DNA from: an uncultured Eubacterium sp.
GTDB taxonomy: Bacteria; Bacillota_A; Clostridia; Lachnospirales; Lachnospiraceae
Length of the DNA: 6,373 nucleotides
Direction: 5' to 3'
Assembly (NCBI GenBank): GCA_947653505.1
Contig: CANTHI010000228.1
Span: 1 to 6,373, forward strand
A program made the translations under genes and the position numbers. The notes below the pieces were generated by a model. That model searched no databases. It saw only the letters and a program-made list of their open reading frames with translations, and was not told where the DNA came from. Below are positions 5,726 through 6,373 of this stretch, one piece after another; positions within the stretch are counted from its first letter, which is position 1, and each line of letters starts with the position of its first letter.

Positions 5726-6373
5726 TTAGTCTGACACTATTTGAAGTCCCGCAAGCTGCTCAACTTCTGTTACGCTGAGTTCAGAGCATTCTGCTATTTC
5801 CTCAACTGTAAGTTTTCCCATTTTCAGCAGTTTCATTGCTGTTTTTTTCTTTGTCAGGTTTATTCCCTGATTTAAAATCTTTCTTGCTTCTGTTTCAATC
5901 AATGCTCCACTCATCATATCACCTACGCCTTTCTGCACATTCTCATATTTTTGTGCAATCTCTTTAATCACATCGCCTGAAAGCTCTATAATTGTACGCT
6001 TATCAAACGCCCCGATCACTCTCTGTTGTTCCAGTCCGTCAAGCCTTTTTAAAATTTCGTGATACTCCGCCTTCAATTCCGCCAATTTTTGCTCATCACT
6101 ATTATACTCCGGAAACCCTTTCTCATGTGAAAAAATATAAAACGGGATCAGCATCAGCAGACCTTTTTCAAAAATATCATCCAGCGAATATGTCTGCACC
6201 TTCATAACCGGCACATCATACTGAACCGTCCCTCCCGGTGTGACAATCACATATTTCATTTTATCCGGTGTCTTTTTGTAAATCCGGAGGTATAAAACAG
6301 CCGTATTAGGGAAAGTAACAGTCAGTGTTTCCTCTGTAACCCCGCCCTCATCAAGCGCTATCTGTGCGTCATA
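5726..6373 (-). CDS. Rpn/PD-(D/E)XK nuclease transposase-family protein (5' partial, C-terminal portion)
   Basis: The frame is open to the right window edge, so this is the C-terminal 215 residues of a longer protein. The ATG at 6259 is internal, since 38 upstream codons (including LTVTFPNTAVLYLRIYKK) continue the family sequence. Numbered from the first visible codon, the conserved block runs from VTPGG (44-48) through YDVPVMK (52-58) and FEKGLLMLIPFYIF (68-81). A helical charged region (about 93-118) and DKRTIIELS (124-132) follow. The end (about 187-210) has a helix-turn-helix-like EEIAECSELSVTEVEQLA in place of the charged GRAEGR-type repeats common in relatives. Rpn proteins are RecA-independent recombination-promoting endonucleases, often annotated as putative transposases and numerous in Lachnospiraceae. 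The nuclease active-site residues would lie upstream of the window, so activity cannot be judged. There is no clear terminator after the stop. Confidence 0.82.
   Translation of the reverse strand, partial: YDAQIALDEGGVTEETLTVTFPNTAVLYLRIYKKTPDKMKYVIVTPGGTVQYDVPVMKVQTYSLDDIFEKGLLMLIPFYIFSHEKGFPEYNSDEQKLAELKAEYHEILKRLDGLEQQRVIGAFDKRTIIELSGDVIKEIAQKYENVQKGVGDMMSGALIETEARKILNQGINLTKKKTAMKLLKMGKLTVEEIAECSELSVTEVEQLAGLQIVSD

Noticed and set aside
1..6373. CRISPR arrays, tRNA or rRNA genes, complete insertion sequences, and defence or toxin-antitoxin operons
   Set aside because: I saw no regularly spaced repeats, no tRNA-like T-arm and cloverleaf, no paired terminal inverted repeats, and no defence-family proteins. 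Apart from the integrase remnant and the Rpn-family gene the content is conserved housekeeping, so I do not claim a novel system.

Overview
The window looks like a chromosomal segment of an anaerobic Clostridia, most likely Lachnospiraceae. The grounds are the firmicute-type S1 protein, the nrdR-yqeG pairing, a YlmC/YmxH-family protein typical of spore-forming Firmicutes, strong AGGAG ribosome binding sites, sigma-A-like promoters, and an Rpn/PD-(D/E)XK transposase-family protein of the type common in gut Clostridia. No species can be named from this sequence alone. Most of the window is conserved housekeeping DNA. The right-hand 1.2 kb is accessory in character.

Layout: Bases 1-756 (+) hold the C-terminal part of an S1-domain ribosomal protein whose start lies outside the window. 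It ends at a long perfect hairpin (791-832) that separates it from everything to the right. All remaining genes are on the minus strand, so read them from right to left. The rightmost gene (5726-6373) is an Rpn-family nuclease/transposase protein cut by the window edge. Next is a 570-bp stretch (5159-5725) without an intact gene. It holds a good promoter (5500-5528), a short doubtful ORF and a decayed tyrosine integrase (5234-5448). Then come ychF (4058-5158) and a small PRC-barrel YlmC/YmxH-family gene (3732-3986), closed by an intrinsic terminator (3660-3694). A clear sigma-A promoter (3611-3639) starts the nrdR-yqeG-rpiB cluster (3523 down to 1991). A second clear promoter (1954-1982) starts efp and an FlK-like thioesterase gene (1904 down to 927).

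How the genes fit together: three encode parts of the translation or ribosome machinery (S1, EF-P, and the ribosome-associated ATPase YchF). nrdR represses ribonucleotide reductase genes, rpiB belongs to the pentose phosphate pathway that supplies ribose phosphate, and yqeG is a HAD-type phosphatase. The thioesterase retains the Thr-Glu-His triad of FlK at exactly FlK spacing. I see no sign of a novel multi-gene system. The most informative unexplained signal is the integrase fossil and its still-intact promoter upstream of ychF, next to the Rpn-family gene; together they suggest an old insertion site.

Start corrections: thioesterase, rpiB, nrdR and the ylmC-family gene all have longer open frames, but ribosome binding sites or family alignment place the true starts further downstream. 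The two edge genes are open to the window boundary and have no start here.
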